A DNA stretch of 64,000 nucleotides from Rhodobacterales bacterium HKCCE3408. GTDB taxonomy: Bacteria > Pseudomonadota > Alphaproteobacteria > Rhodobacterales > Rhodobacteraceae. Below the pieces are notes generated by a model. The model did not search any database, was not told where the DNA came from, and saw only the letters and a program-made list of their open reading frames with translations. A program made the translations under genes and the position numbers. Position 1 is the stretch's first letter; each line of letters begins with the position of its first letter. Location of the stretch: the NCBI GenBank assembly GCA_015689705.1, contig WVSN01000004.1, positions 186,001-250,000 of the forward strand, written 5' to 3'. This document shows positions 1 to 8,822 of the stretch, one piece after another.

Positions 1-316
1 GATCTGCCGCATCCCACCGGCCCGGCTTGTCCGCGCCCGTCGCCTCGATCGCGCCGTCGAAGGTGCCGTCCGGGTTGGGAGACCGCGGCCAGATGTGGCC
101 CTTGTCGAGATGCGTGTGCATGTCGACGAAGGCCGGAAAGACCATCGCGCCGCGCATGTCGACCCGCGTGGCAGCCCGGCCCGGTGCGGCGATCCTGCCA
201 TCCGAGATCGCGATGGACCGGGTGACAAGCGGGGCCGCCTCGCCGACGAGGCAGCCCGGCACCGTGACGTTGTCGAGTTGCAGGCTGTCGGCCTCGGGAA
301 GTGTGCGGAAATCCAT
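1..316 (-). CDS. Cytosine deaminase-like amidohydrolase, N-terminal part (cut by left window edge)
   Basis: The first 105 residues are visible, starting at ATG 316. After a short beta-rich N-terminal stretch comes the amidohydrolase metal motif HTHLDKGHIWPR at about residues 67-78. That motif, with the Asp-Lys-Gly-His continuation, is typical of cytosine deaminase (CodA-like) proteins, which hydrolyse an exocyclic amine or ring amide of a pyrimidine-like substrate in the cytoplasm. The catalytic Glu and later His/Asp residues lie outside the window. It is the last gene of a four-gene minus-strand operon after an ABC importer, two bases behind the permease stop, so it probably acts on what that importer brings in. 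Cytosine, creatinine or another cyclic amidine are all possible; the substrate cannot be read from this fragment. Confidence 0.78.
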   Translation of the reverse strand, partial: MDFRTLPEADSLQLDNVTVPGCLVGEAAPLVTRSIAISDGRIAAPGRAATRVDMRGAMVFPAFVDMHTHLDKGHIWPRSPNPDGTFDGAIEATGADKPGRWDAAD

Positions 317-318
317 GG

Positions 319-1191
319 TCAGTCCCGCTTCAGTGCCGACTCGTGCCACTTTCGCAGCGCCAGATGCGAGATCAGGGTCGTTGTCGCGAAGATCAGGACG
401 CCTGTGCCAGCAATCAGGATCAGCGCCGCGAACATGCGCGGGATGTTCAGCCTGTAGCCCGCCTCGAGGATTCGGAAGGCAAGACCCGACCCGATCCCTC
501 CGGTTCCGGCCACGTATTCCGCGACCACCGCGCCGATCAGCGCGAGACCGCCCGCGATCCGCAGACCGCCGAGGAAATACGGAAGCGCCGAAGGCAGTTG
601 CAGGTAGCGCAGCCGCTGCCAGCGCGACGCCCGGTAGATCGTCATAAGGTCCGAGAGATTATGGTCGGTCGATTTCAGCCCGAGCGTCGTGTTGGCGAGG
701 ATCGGGAAGAAGGCCACGATCCAGGCGCAGAGCAGCAGGCCCACGATCCGGTTGTCGATGTAGATGAAGATCAGCGGCGCGATCGAGACGATGGGCGTGA
801 CCTGAAGGATCACCGCGAAGGGCGAGAAGGACATCTCGGCGAAGCGGCTCTGCGCGAACAGGACAGCAAGCCCGACCCCACCCGCAACCGCAACGGCCAG
901 CGCCATCGCGGTGATCTTCAATGTCACGAGCAGCGCCTCGCTCAGGATCGGCCAGTCCTCGATCAGCGTGCTCAGCACGAGGCCCGGCCCCGGCAGGACG
1001 TAATGCGGGATGTCGTTCCAGACGACCAGCCGGTCCCAGTACCAGATCGCCAACGACATCACGATGATCGGCAGGGCCCATTTCGCAACGCTTTCGACCC
1101 GCTTGGCGCGGGCGATGCGCTCTTCCTCCTCGTCGAACATCGGCCCCTTGTCGGTCGAGGACGCGGCGGTGGAGCTGTCGATGGCGGTCAT
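319..1191 (-). CDS. ABC transporter permease, NitT/TauT type
   Basis: This 290-residue inner-membrane protein of the BPD_transp_1 family forms the channel of an importer for a small organic compound. After a charged cytoplasmic start (about residues 1-35) there are some six hydrophobic segments. The EAA-loop region (LSDLMTIYRASRWQRLRYLQLPSALPYF, here reported only by its key part RASRWQRLRYLQLP) contacts the ATPase. I chose ATG 1191 because it follows the ATPase stop codon by one base; an in-frame start further upstream would lie inside the ATPase gene. It belongs with the ATPase upstream, the periplasmic binding protein and the amidohydrolase downstream. Substrate unknown; pyrimidine-like or other N-heterocycle by context. 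Confidence 0.88.
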   Translation of the reverse strand: MTAIDSSTAASSTDKGPMFDEEEERIARAKRVESVAKWALPIIVMSLAIWYWDRLVVWNDIPHYVLPGPGLVLSTLIEDWPILSEALLVTLKITAMALAVAVAGGVGLAVLFAQSRFAEMSFSPFAVILQVTPIVSIAPLIFIYIDNRIVGLLLCAWIVAFFPILANTTLGLKSTDHNLSDLMTIYRASRWQRLRYLQLPSALPYFLGGLRIAGGLALIGAVVAEYVAGTGGIGSGLAFRILEAGYRLNIPRMFAALILIAGTGVLIFATTTLISHLALRKWHESALKRD

Positions 1192-1192
1192 C

Positions 1193-2005
1193 TCAGTGGG
1201 CCTCCGATCCGGGGGCGAGTGTCGAATGCAGCGTGTCCGAGGTCTGCCGCGCGATGGCGGCGTATTCCGGCGAGGTGCGCCATTCAATGCCGCGCGGATA
1301 GGGCTCGGGCACCGCGATCTCGCGGATGACCCGGCCAGGGCGCGCGGCCATGACGAGGATACGGTCGGACAGGAACACGCTTTCGAACACCGAATGAGTG
1401 ACGAAGATCACCGTCGCGCCGGTCTTGGCCTTCAGCGACAGCAGGTCGTCGTTCAGCTTCTGGCGCGTTATTTCGTCCAGCGCGGCGAACGGCTCGTCCA
1501 TCAGGATCAGACGCGGATTGGTGACAAGGGCGCGGGCGATGGACACGCGCATCTTCATGCCGCCGGACAGCTCGCGCGGATAGGATTTCGCGAACTTCTC
1601 GAGTCCGACGAGTTCCAGCGTCTCCATGATCCGGTCGCGGGTCGACCGTAGCGACTCACCGCGCACACGGAACGGCAGCCAGACATTCTGTTCGACCGTC
1701 GCCCAGGGCATCAGCGTGGGTTCCTGGAAGACGACGCCCAGATCGTCGCGGCTAGCCCCGCCTTCCCAGACGATCTTGCCGAGTGTCGGGCGCATCAGTC
1801 CCGCGATCAGCCGGAGCGCCGTGGACTTGCCGCAGCCCGAGGGGCCGAGAAGCGAGATGAAGTCGCCCTTGCGGACCTCCAGCGACATGCGCCGGAGCGC
1901 CACGACCCCGCCGTTGAAGGTCTTGTCGACCTCCTGCATGCGCAGCACGGGCTCTCGCAGTTCCGGCGATGGAATCGGATCCGGCCGCGCGGCTGTGATC
2001 GCCAT
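1193..2005 (-). CDS. ABC transporter ATP-binding protein, NitT/TauT type
   Basis: A 270-residue ATPase that powers the adjacent permease. Walker A GPSGCGKST lies at about residues 54-62, the Q-loop in VVFQEPTLMPW at about 91-101, the ABC signature LSGGM at 146-150, Walker B LILMDEP at 166-172 and the switch His in FVTHS near 204. The sequence around the Q-loop and the ARPGRV segment after the H-loop are typical of the nitrate/sulfonate/taurine and THI5 branch. The gene sits between the binding protein and the permease, 65 bases after the first and one base before the second, in a single transcription unit. Confidence 0.9.
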   Translation of the reverse strand: MAITAARPDPIPSPELREPVLRMQEVDKTFNGGVVALRRMSLEVRKGDFISLLGPSGCGKSTALRLIAGLMRPTLGKIVWEGGASRDDLGVVFQEPTLMPWATVEQNVWLPFRVRGESLRSTRDRIMETLELVGLEKFAKSYPRELSGGMKMRVSIARALVTNPRLILMDEPFAALDEITRQKLNDDLLSLKAKTGATVIFVTHSVFESVFLSDRILVMAARPGRVIREIAVPEPYPRGIEWRTSPEYAAIARQTSDTLHSTLAPGSEAH

Positions 2006-2070
2006 GGCGTCGTTCCCCTTTGTCTCGGTCGGCCCGCGCGACCCCGTCGGGCCGCGCGGGATCTCGTGCG

Positions 2071-3075
2071 TCAGGGCCTGAGGTCCATCCCGACGCCGTT
2101 GTTGACGAAGTCGAGCGAATACGAGGTCGAGATGTCGAGCCCGCCCTCGATCACGCCCGCCTCGACCATGCTGTCGTAAAAGGCCTGCATCCGCTCATCG
2201 GTCATCGCACCGATGCCAAGCTCCATCGTGTCGCCGGAATCGACGATGCCCTGCGCGATCATGACCTCGATGGCGTAGTCGATCGCCTCCTGCGTCATGT
2301 CCGGGTTGTCCTCGAGGATCATGGCATTGGCGGCGGAGTTGTCGCCGTAAATGTAATTGTACCAGCCGATGATCGAGCCATCGACGAAGCACTGCACCAC
2401 TTCCGGCCGGGTCTCGACCGTCTCGGCGGTGGCCTGGATGGTCGTGGAGTAGGCGGCATAGCCGGCATCGGCGATCAGGTAGACATCCGGCGCCCACCCG
2501 GTCTCCAGCTCGACGAAATACGGCTCGGAGGACAGATAGCCCTGCTGGCCGGCATCCTCGTTCACGATGAAGGGCGCGGAGTTGAAGGTGTAGGGCTGGC
2601 GCTGTTCGTCGGTAAAGCCGTAGGCGGCCTTCATCCACTCGTAATAGGTCGCCCCGTCCTGCACGATCATGGTGATATCGGGCGATGCGAGTTCGGCGAA
2701 GCTCGACACGCGGCCGGGATGGGTCAGGATGACCTGCGGATCCTTCTGGAACATGGCGGCCACGTTCACCAGCGGCAGGCCCTCGGCGACCCCGAAGAAG
2801 GCGTCCAGCGTACCGCCCATGTAAAAGTCGATCCGGCCGGCGAGCAGCAGCGCCTGGTTGTTGACCTGCGGGCCGCCGGGCAGGATCTCGACGTCGAGCC
2901 CGCATTCCTCGTAGGTGCCGTCGGCGACGGCCTGGTAGAATCCGCCGTGTTCGGCCTGGGCGACCCAGTTCGTGCCGTAGGTGACCGGCGTCAGGTCCTG
3001 CGCCGCAAGCGGCGTGGCAGCGGTCGCCGCGGCCAGGGCGGCGAGCGCATGGCGGGCGATGATCTTGTGCGACAT
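2071..3075 (-). CDS. ABC transporter periplasmic substrate-binding protein, NMT1/THI5-like
   Basis: A 334-residue exported protein and the first gene of the four-gene importer operon. The start ATG 3075 is preceded by the strong ribosome site GGGGGAAG. A Sec signal peptide covers about residues 1-25 with an alanine-rich core ending at PLAAQ. The mature start (DLTPVTYGTNWVAQAEHGGF) has the fold signature of NMT1/THI5 binding proteins, which bind pyrimidines, thiamine precursors or related small molecules. The deaminase at the operon end fits a pyrimidine-like or other cyclic nitrogen compound. The exact ligand is inference. The gene is divergent from ridA across 237 bases. Confidence 0.86.
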   Translation of the reverse strand: MSHKIIARHALAALAAATAATPLAAQDLTPVTYGTNWVAQAEHGGFYQAVADGTYEECGLDVEILPGGPQVNNQALLLAGRIDFYMGGTLDAFFGVAEGLPLVNVAAMFQKDPQVILTHPGRVSSFAELASPDITMIVQDGATYYEWMKAAYGFTDEQRQPYTFNSAPFIVNEDAGQQGYLSSEPYFVELETGWAPDVYLIADAGYAAYSTTIQATAETVETRPEVVQCFVDGSIIGWYNYIYGDNSAANAMILEDNPDMTQEAIDYAIEVMIAQGIVDSGDTMELGIGAMTDERMQAFYDSMVEAGVIEGGLDISTSYSLDFVNNGVGMDLRP

Positions 3076-3312
3076 GGACTTCCCCCTTGCTGTCATCGCG
3101 CCCATCCAATCGGGGGGTCGCGGGGACCGAAAGTCACGTTCCTCCGGCGATGACGCGGGCTTGCGCGACTGCACAAGCATTAGGCAGTTTCGGACCTGAT
3201 CGGAAGCATTTCGGGCAAAGTCTTCCAATCGGAGCGGCCGGGCGCCGGCAAGAGCGACTCGGGCCCCGCACCCGGCAGAACCTGAGCCCGAGCACAGGAG
3301 AGGAGAGCCCCC

Positions 3313-3702
3313 ATGCGCATGCTCGCCCCGGCCACCATCGCGCCGCCCTTCGCCCGTTACGCCCATGGCGTCGAGGTGCCGCCGGGCTACCGGCTGGTGA
3401 TGACGTCGGGCCAGCTCGGGCTGAGCGCCTCGGACGAGGTGCCGGAATCCGCCGAAGACCAGGCGCGGCTGTGCTTCGCGGCCTGCGCGGCGATCCTGGC
3501 CGAGGCCGGGATGGGTCCGGGCGACGTCGTGCGGCTGAACGCCTATGTCACCGACCGGGCGCATATGGCCGGCTACATGGCCGCGCGGGACGCCTGGCTG
3601 TCGGAGGTGGAGCGGTTGCCGGCCTCGACATTGGTGATCGTCTCGGGCTTCACCCGGCCGGAATTCAAGGTCGAGGTCGAGGTGACGGCCGCCGCGCCCT
3701 AG
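3313..3702 (+). CDS. RidA/YjgF/YER057c family protein
   Basis: A 129-residue protein of the usual length for this family of trimeric imine/enamine deaminases, which also includes members acting in pyrimidine catabolism (RutC-like). Family features visible are the TSGQLGL segment near residue 32, the central D-V-V-R-L-N-A-Y-V-T-D strand and the C-terminal EFKVEVEVTA strand. The RidA-type arginine expected near residue 105 is not clearly present (FTRPEFKVEVEV), so it may be one of the divergent subgroups. RBS AGGAGAGGAGAG precedes ATG 3313. It is the only plus-strand gene between two minus-strand units and its stop overlaps that of the acyl-CoA synthetase by 4 bases tail to tail. Confidence 0.85.
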   Translation: MRMLAPATIAPPFARYAHGVEVPPGYRLVMTSGQLGLSASDEVPESAEDQARLCFAACAAILAEAGMGPGDVVRLNAYVTDRAHMAGYMAARDAWLSEVERLPASTLVIVSGFTRPEFKVEVEVTAAAP

Positions 3703-5213
3703 CCCTCAGCGGCCAGTATCGACCGCAGCTCGGTCTTCAGAACCTTGCCGTAATTGTTCTTCGGCAGGCTTTCGACGACCCGGTAGGCCTTCGGCCGCTT
3801 GAACCGCGCGATCCGGTCGAGGCAGAGCGCGTCGAGCGCGGACGCTTCTGGCGCCCTTCCCTCGCGACCGACGATGAAGGCGACGACGATCTCGCCCCAT
3901 TCCGGATCCGGGCGGCCGACAACGGCGACCTCGTGCACATCGGGATGGGACAGCAGCACCTCCTCGACCTCGCGCGGATAGATGTTCGACCCGCCCGAGA
4001 TGATGAGATCTTTCGAGCGGTCCTGCATCGTGACGTAGCCGTCGTCATCCATGTGGCCCATGTCGCCGGTCCAGAGCCAGCCGTCGCGTATGGTCTTCGC
4101 CGTCGCCTCCGGATTCCGCCGGTAGCCCGGCATGACCGTCGTGCCGCGCACCGCGATCTCGCCCGTCTGGCCGCGCGGCAGTTCCGCCCCGTCATCCCCG
4201 AGGATCGCGACCTCGACGACGGATTGCGCGGTGCCGACCGAGTTCAGCCGTTCGCGCCAGCGCGGATGGCCGCGGTCGGCGACATCGTGGCGGGAAAGCG
4301 CGGTGATCCCCATGGGGCATTCGCCCTGCCCGTAGACCTGCACGAAGCGCGGCCCCATGACCTCGACCGCTTCGAGGATGTCGGCCTCGTACATCGGCCC
4401 GCCGGCATAGACGATGGTGCGGATCCCCTCGCCCGTTTCCCCGGCGGCTTTCGCCGAGTCGACCAGCCGGCGGACCATCGTAGGGGCCGCGAACATCGAA
4501 ACCGGGCCGATCCGCGGCGCCAGACGCAGGATCTCGCCGGGATCGAAGCCGCCGCTTTCGGGCACGACGTGCCGCGCGCCGCGCAGGACATGCATGAAGT
4601 TGTAAATACCCGCGCCGTGGCTCATCGGCGCCGCATAGAGGATCGCGTCCTCGGTACGGACGTCGTCCACGTCCGCGAGGTAACTCAGCGCCATCGAGGC
4701 GATCATCCCGCAGGTGATCATCACGCCCTTGGGCCGCCCGGTTGTGCCCGACGTATAGAACAGCCAGGCGAGATCAGACGGCGCACGCGGCACGGGCGGA
4801 CCGGAAGGCACGGTCCCGCGCATCGCGGCGAACGCATCGGACGGTATGGCGATGGCCTGCACGCCCTCCGGCAGGAGCGGCGGCAGGTCCGCGTCGTCGG
4901 TGAAGACCGCGGCGGCTTCGGCGTTCTCCACGATCCACGCGGCCTCGCGGACATGGAGCTTGCCGTTGATGGGCACCGCCGCCGCACCAAGCCACCAGAT
5001 GCCGTAAAGCGCCTCGAGATAGTCTGTCCGGTTGCCGAGAAAGACGGCGACCCGGTCGCCTGGGCCGACGCTGCGGTCGGCCAGGGCAGCGGCGATGCCG
5101 CCGGAGGCCCTGGCGAAGCTGGCGTAATCCGACACGCGCGTCTCGCCCGAGAACAGCGCGGGTGCGTCGGGCTGGCGGATCGCCGTCCGGTGCAGCCATT
5201 CAGCCGGGTTCAT
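3699..5213 (-). CDS. AMP-dependent acyl-CoA synthetase/ligase
   Basis: This 504-residue enzyme of the ANL superfamily activates a carboxylic acid with ATP and couples it to CoA. The phosphate-binding motif YTSGTTGRPKGV is at residues 153-164. Later motifs are YGQGE (around 290-300), GYRRNPEAT, the hinge region WTGDMGHMDDDGYVTMQDRSK (key residues WTGD and the hinge D-R-S-K-D) and the C-terminal catalytic lysine in the PKNNYGKVLKTEL region. It resembles medium- or aromatic-acid CoA ligases rather than acetyl-CoA synthetase. It faces away from the serine-cycle-like operon and shares with it a 266-bp divergent promoter region containing a strong dyad. The substrate cannot be assigned. Confidence 0.88.
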   Translation of the reverse strand: MNPAEWLHRTAIRQPDAPALFSGETRVSDYASFARASGGIAAALADRSVGPGDRVAVFLGNRTDYLEALYGIWWLGAAAVPINGKLHVREAAWIVENAEAAAVFTDDADLPPLLPEGVQAIAIPSDAFAAMRGTVPSGPPVPRAPSDLAWLFYTSGTTGRPKGVMITCGMIASMALSYLADVDDVRTEDAILYAAPMSHGAGIYNFMHVLRGARHVVPESGGFDPGEILRLAPRIGPVSMFAAPTMVRRLVDSAKAAGETGEGIRTIVYAGGPMYEADILEAVEVMGPRFVQVYGQGECPMGITALSRHDVADRGHPRWRERLNSVGTAQSVVEVAILGDDGAELPRGQTGEIAVRGTTVMPGYRRNPEATAKTIRDGWLWTGDMGHMDDDGYVTMQDRSKDLIISGGSNIYPREVEEVLLSHPDVHEVAVVGRPDPEWGEIVVAFIVGREGRAPEASALDALCLDRIARFKRPKAYRVVESLPKNNYGKVLKTELRSILAAEG

Positions 5214-5343
5214 CGCCGTCCCGTTCCAGTCATCACGCTCTCCCCCATGCGCCCGGCCATAATATGCTGAAAATCCGCCCGCGGAAGCGCCGCGGTCAAG
5301 ATCGCCCCGCTGACAGGACCGGCTTTGCGGCGCAGACTTTCGT

Positions 5344-5396
5344 AATGCGAAAATTTCACAAGTTTACATATTGTGAAATCTGTCAATCCTCGCATT
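5344..5396. promoter_or_regulatory. Dyad operator candidate in the ligase/sgaA divergent promoter region
   Basis: A perfect 9-bp inverted repeat, ATTTCACAA (5353-5361) and TTGTGAAAT (5371-5379), is separated by 9 bases. It is flanked by a second, looser pair, AATGCGA (5344-5350) and TCGCATT (5390-5396). The stretch is notably AT-rich for this genome and lies about 85 bases before the aminotransferase start, in the only gap between the divergent acyl-CoA synthetase and sgaA genes. It most likely binds a dimeric regulator controlling the malyl-CoA module. No promoter hexamers can be assigned with confidence, and which protein binds here is not known. Confidence 0.6.
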
Positions 5397-5479
5397 CACA
5401 GCAGGACCCGGATTCAGTTCGCCTCCGACCCCGCCCGTGGCAATAGGCCGCCAACACGAGCTTTCGGAGGAAACATACC

Positions 5480-6676
5480 ATGAAGACCGGCCTCACCCAC
5501 CTTTTCATCCCCGGCCCGACCAACGTGCCCGAACAGGTCCGCCAGGCGATGAACGTGCCGATGCAGGACATGCGCGCCCCGGATTTCGGCCAGGTGACCA
5601 TGTCGCTCTTCGCCGATCTCAAGCGCCTGTTCCGCACCAAGACCGGCCAGGTGATGATGTTCCCAGGCTCCGGCACCGGCGCGTGGGAGGCCGCGATCAC
5701 CAACACGCTCAACCCGGGCGACAAGGTGCTGATGGCGCGTCACGGCCAGTTCTCGACCCTCTGGGCCGAGATGGCCGAACGGCTCGGCCTCGATGTCGAA
5801 GTGATCGACGTGCCCTGGGGCACGGGCTGCCCGGCCGGCGAATTTGCCCGCCGCCTCGACGCCGACCGCGAGGACAAGATCAAGGCCGTCTTCGTCACGC
5901 ATAACGAGACCGCGACCGGCGTGACCTCGGACATCGCCGCCGTCCGCAAGGCGCTCGACGACACGTATCACAACGCGCTTCTCTTCGTGGACGGCGTGAG
6001 CTCCGTCGGCTCGATGGACTTCCGCATGGATGACTGGGGCGTCGACCTCGCCGTCACCGGGTCGCAGAAGGGCCTGATGCTGCCTGCGGGCCTCGGCATC
6101 CTCGCCGTCAGTGAAAAGGCGATGGACGCGTCGAAGAGCGCCACCATGCGCCGCGCCTATTTTGAATTCGCCGACATGGTGAAGCTGAATGCCGACGGCT
6201 ACTTCCCCTACACGCCGCCGACGCAGCTGTTCCACGGGATGCGCAAGTCGCTCGACCGGATTTTCGCCGAGGGGCTCGACAACGTCATCGCCCGCCATCA
6301 CCGGCTTGCCTCGGGCGTCCGCGCCGGCGTGCATGCCTGGGGCCTGTCGCTCGTGGCCGAGCATCCCTCGCTCTACTCGGACACCGTGTCCGCCATTCGC
6401 GTGCCGGACGGCACCGATGCGCGCGACGTGATCCGCATCGCCTACGAGGATTACTGCACGTCGCTTGGGTCGGGTCTCGCCCGTCTGGCCGGCAAGGTGT
6501 TCCGGATCGGCCACCTGGGCGATCTGAACGAAGGCATGTGCCTGACGGCACTGTCCGTGGCGGAAATGGCGCTGGCGCGCGCCGGCGTACCGGTGGAGCT
6601 CGGCTCGGGCGTCGCCGCGGCCCAGGCGGTCTATCTCGAGCCCGTCGCCCGCGACATGGCCGTCGCGGCGGAATAG
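5480..6676 (+). CDS. sgaA: Serine-glyoxylate aminotransferase (class V PLP enzyme)
   Basis: A 398-residue PLP-dependent enzyme. In the serine cycle it transfers the amino group of serine to glyoxylate, giving hydroxypyruvate and glycine. The N-terminal FIPGPTNVP is the family hallmark. The PLP-binding Asp is D171 in LFVDGVSSVGS and the Schiff-base lysine is K197 in TGSQKGL. RBS GGAGG lies 10 bases before ATG 5480. It heads an operon with malyl-CoA lyase (5-base gap) and malate-CoA ligase, which use and produce the same glyoxylate pool. The close relative BhcA (aspartate-glyoxylate aminotransferase of the beta-hydroxyaspartate cycle) is the main alternative, but no bhcBCD genes are nearby. Confidence 0.88.
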   Translation: MKTGLTHLFIPGPTNVPEQVRQAMNVPMQDMRAPDFGQVTMSLFADLKRLFRTKTGQVMMFPGSGTGAWEAAITNTLNPGDKVLMARHGQFSTLWAEMAERLGLDVEVIDVPWGTGCPAGEFARRLDADREDKIKAVFVTHNETATGVTSDIAAVRKALDDTYHNALLFVDGVSSVGSMDFRMDDWGVDLAVTGSQKGLMLPAGLGILAVSEKAMDASKSATMRRAYFEFADMVKLNADGYFPYTPPTQLFHGMRKSLDRIFAEGLDNVIARHHRLASGVRAGVHAWGLSLVAEHPSLYSDTVSAIRVPDGTDARDVIRIAYEDYCTSLGSGLARLAGKVFRIGHLGDLNEGMCLTALSVAEMALARAGVPVELGSGVAAAQAVYLEPVARDMAVAAE

Positions 6677-6681
6677 GCGCG

Positions 6682-7623
6682 ATGTCCCATACGCTCCATC
6701 CGCTCCGGAAACAGCGCCTGCACCGCTCCGAACTCGCGGTGCCGGCCTCCAATCCGGGGATGATCGACAAGGCGGCGGACAGCGCGGCGGATGTCGTCTT
6801 CCTCGATCTCGAGGACGCCGTCGCCCCGCCGGAGAAGGAAAAGGCGCGCAAGAACGCCGTCGCCGCACTGAACGACATCGACTGGAAGGCCAAGGGCAAG
6901 ACCGTCAGCGTCCGGATCAATGGGCTAGATACCCATTACATGTACCGCGACGTGGTCGACCTGATGGAACAGGCCGGCGACCGGCTCGACACGATCCTGG
7001 TACCGAAAGTGGGCGTACCGGCCGATCTCTACATGGTCGAGGCGATGGTCAACCAGATCGAGCAGGCGCGCGGGTATTCGACGCGCGTCGGGCTGGAAGC
7101 GCTGATCGAAACCGCGCTCGGAATGGCGAATGTCGAGGATATCGCCCGCTTCGGCGGTCGGCTCGAATGCCTCCATTTCGGCGTTGCGGACTACGCGGCC
7201 TCGATGCGGGCGCGCACGGTCAATATCGGCGGGCTCAATCCCGACTATCCGGGCGACCAGTGGCACGCTTCGATCACGCGGTTGGTCGTGGCCTGCCGGG
7301 CATACGGCCTGCGCGCCGTTGACGGACCTTTCGGCGACTTCTCCGACCCCGAAGGCTACAAGGCCGCCGCCCGGCGTGCCGCGGCGCTCGGCTGCGAGGG
7401 CAAATGGGCCATCCACCCGAGCCAGGTGGCTCTCGCAAACGAGGTCTTCAGCCCGCCCGAGGCCGAGGTCACCCGGGCAAACCGGATCGTGGAAGAGCTA
7501 AAGAAGGCAGAGGCGGAGGGCCGGGGCGCCGCCAGCCTCGACGGCAAGATGATCGACGCGGCCTCCGAGAAGATGGCCCGCAACGTGATCGAGATGGCCA
7601 AGGCGATTGCCGCCCGCGCCTGA
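6682..7623 (+). CDS. mcl: L-malyl-CoA/beta-methylmalyl-CoA lyase
   Basis: A 313-residue TIM-barrel lyase of the CitE/HpcH family. It reversibly cleaves L-malyl-CoA to acetyl-CoA and glyoxylate, and family members also condense propionyl-CoA with glyoxylate. The typical VVFLDLEDAVAP motif is at about residues 38-49, the Mg-binding acidic residues are E143 (LIET) and D170 (FGVAD), and the C-terminal lid region contains KWAIHPSQ. ATG 6682 lies five bases after the sgaA stop, and malate-CoA ligase subunit beta starts 12 bases downstream, so substrate supply and cleavage are co-transcribed. The length and the N-terminal HTLHPLRKQRLHRSELAVP match MclA/Mcl1 proteins. Confidence 0.93.
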   Translation: MSHTLHPLRKQRLHRSELAVPASNPGMIDKAADSAADVVFLDLEDAVAPPEKEKARKNAVAALNDIDWKAKGKTVSVRINGLDTHYMYRDVVDLMEQAGDRLDTILVPKVGVPADLYMVEAMVNQIEQARGYSTRVGLEALIETALGMANVEDIARFGGRLECLHFGVADYAASMRARTVNIGGLNPDYPGDQWHASITRLVVACRAYGLRAVDGPFGDFSDPEGYKAAARRAAALGCEGKWAIHPSQVALANEVFSPPEAEVTRANRIVEELKKAEAEGRGAASLDGKMIDAASEKMARNVIEMAKAIAARA

Positions 7624-7635
7624 AGGGAGGACGAC

Positions 7636-8811
7636 ATGGACATCCACGAATACCAGGCCAAGGAGATCCTGGCCGGGTTCGGCGTGCCGGTTCCGAAAGG
7701 CGGCGTGGCCTGGAGCCCCGAGCAGGCCGCGTTCCGCGCCCGCGAGGTCGGCGGCCGCGCCGTCGTGAAGGCCCAGATCCATTCGGGCGGCCGCGGCGAG
7801 GCCGGCGGCGTGAAGGTCTGCAAGACCGAGGCCGAGGCGCAGGATTTCGCGGCGACCCTCTTCGGCAGGCAGCTTGCAACGAAACAGACCGGTCCGCAGG
7901 GCAAGAGCGTCTATCGAGTGTGGGTCGAGGAAGCGACCGACATCGCGCGCGAACTCTATCTCGGCTTCGTCCTCGACCGGAAATCCGAACGCATCATGAT
8001 CGTCGCTTCCGCCCATGGCGGGATGGAGATCGAAGATCTTGCAGAAGAAGACCCCGAAAGCCTGCGCCGCATGGTGATCGACCCGGCCGCGGGCCTGCTC
8101 GAGTTCCAGGCGCGCGAGTTGGCCTTTCAGCTCGGGCTGAAGGGCAAGCAGATCGGTCAGATGGTGACGGTGCTCCGCGCCTGCTACCGCGCCTATCGCG
8201 ACCTCGACGCGATGATGGTCGAGATCAACCCGCTGGTCATCACGGGTGCAGGCGATCTCGTCGCGCTCGACGCCAAGATGAGCTTCGACACCAACGCCCT
8301 CTTCCGCCGCCCGCAGATCGCCGCGCTGCGCGACCCCGGCCAGCAGGACCCGCGCGAAGCGATGGCCGCCGACAATGGCCTGGCCTATGTCGGGCTCGAC
8401 GGCGATATCGGCTGCATCATCAACGGCGCCGGGCTGGCCATGGCGACGATGGACATGATCAAGCTTGCAGGTGGCGAGCCCGCGAACTTCCTCGATATCG
8501 GCGGCGGCGCCTCGCCCGAACGGGTCTGCACCGCCTTCCGCAACGTGCTGTCTGATCCCAAGGTCGGCGTGATCCTCGTGAACATCTTCGCCGGCATCAA
8601 CCGCTGCGACTGGATCGCGAACGGCGTCGTCCAGGCGTATCGCGAGGTGGGGCTGACACTTCCCGTCGTGGTTCGCCTGGCCGGCACGAATGTCGAGGCC
8701 GGGCGCGAGATCCTGCGGTCTTCGGGCCTGCCGATCATCGCCGCCGACACGCTGGCCGAGGCCGCCGAAGCGGCCGTCGCCGCCCGCCCCCACCCCATCG
8801 CCGCGGAATAA
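7636..8811 (+). CDS. mtkA: Malate-CoA ligase (malate thiokinase) subunit beta
   Basis: A 391-residue ATP-grasp subunit homologous to SucC. With MtkB it forms malyl-CoA from malate, CoA and ATP. The N-terminal [12 protein letters not shown] and the nucleotide-binding [17 protein letters not shown] are typical of the family. The C-terminal CoA-ligase part contains the GGGAS loop and [17 protein letters not shown]. The assignment to malate rather than succinate rests mainly on position: it lies between malyl-CoA lyase and mtkB, whereas true succinyl-CoA synthetase genes usually sit with the TCA-cycle genes. RBS AGGGAGG precedes ATG 7636. Confidence 0.88.
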   Translation: MDIHEYQAKEILAGFGVPVPKGGVAWSPEQAAFRAREVGGRAVVKAQIHSGGRGEAGGVKVCKTEAEAQDFAATLFGRQLATKQTGPQGKSVYRVWVEEATDIARELYLGFVLDRKSERIMIVASAHGGMEIEDLAEEDPESLRRMVIDPAAGLLEFQARELAFQLGLKGKQIGQMVTVLRACYRAYRDLDAMMVEINPLVITGAGDLVALDAKMSFDTNALFRRPQIAALRDPGQQDPREAMAADNGLAYVGLDGDIGCIINGAGLAMATMDMIKLAGGEPANFLDIGGGASPERVCTAFRNVLSDPKVGVILVNIFAGINRCDWIANGVVQAYREVGLTLPVVVRLAGTNVEAGREILRSSGLPIIAADTLAEAAEAAVAARPHPIAAE

Positions 8812-8822
8812 GGACCGAACAC

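Noticed and set aside
3194-3201. ACCTGATC upstream of ridA, resembling part of a TPP riboswitch
   Set aside because: The upstream CTGAGA arm and the surrounding stems are absent, and the gene behind it is not a thiamine gene.
5414-6868. Long minus-strand open frame across the aminotransferase gene
   Set aside because: The plus strand carries all the PLP-enzyme motifs; the antisense product is low-complexity Arg/His/Gly without any family pattern.
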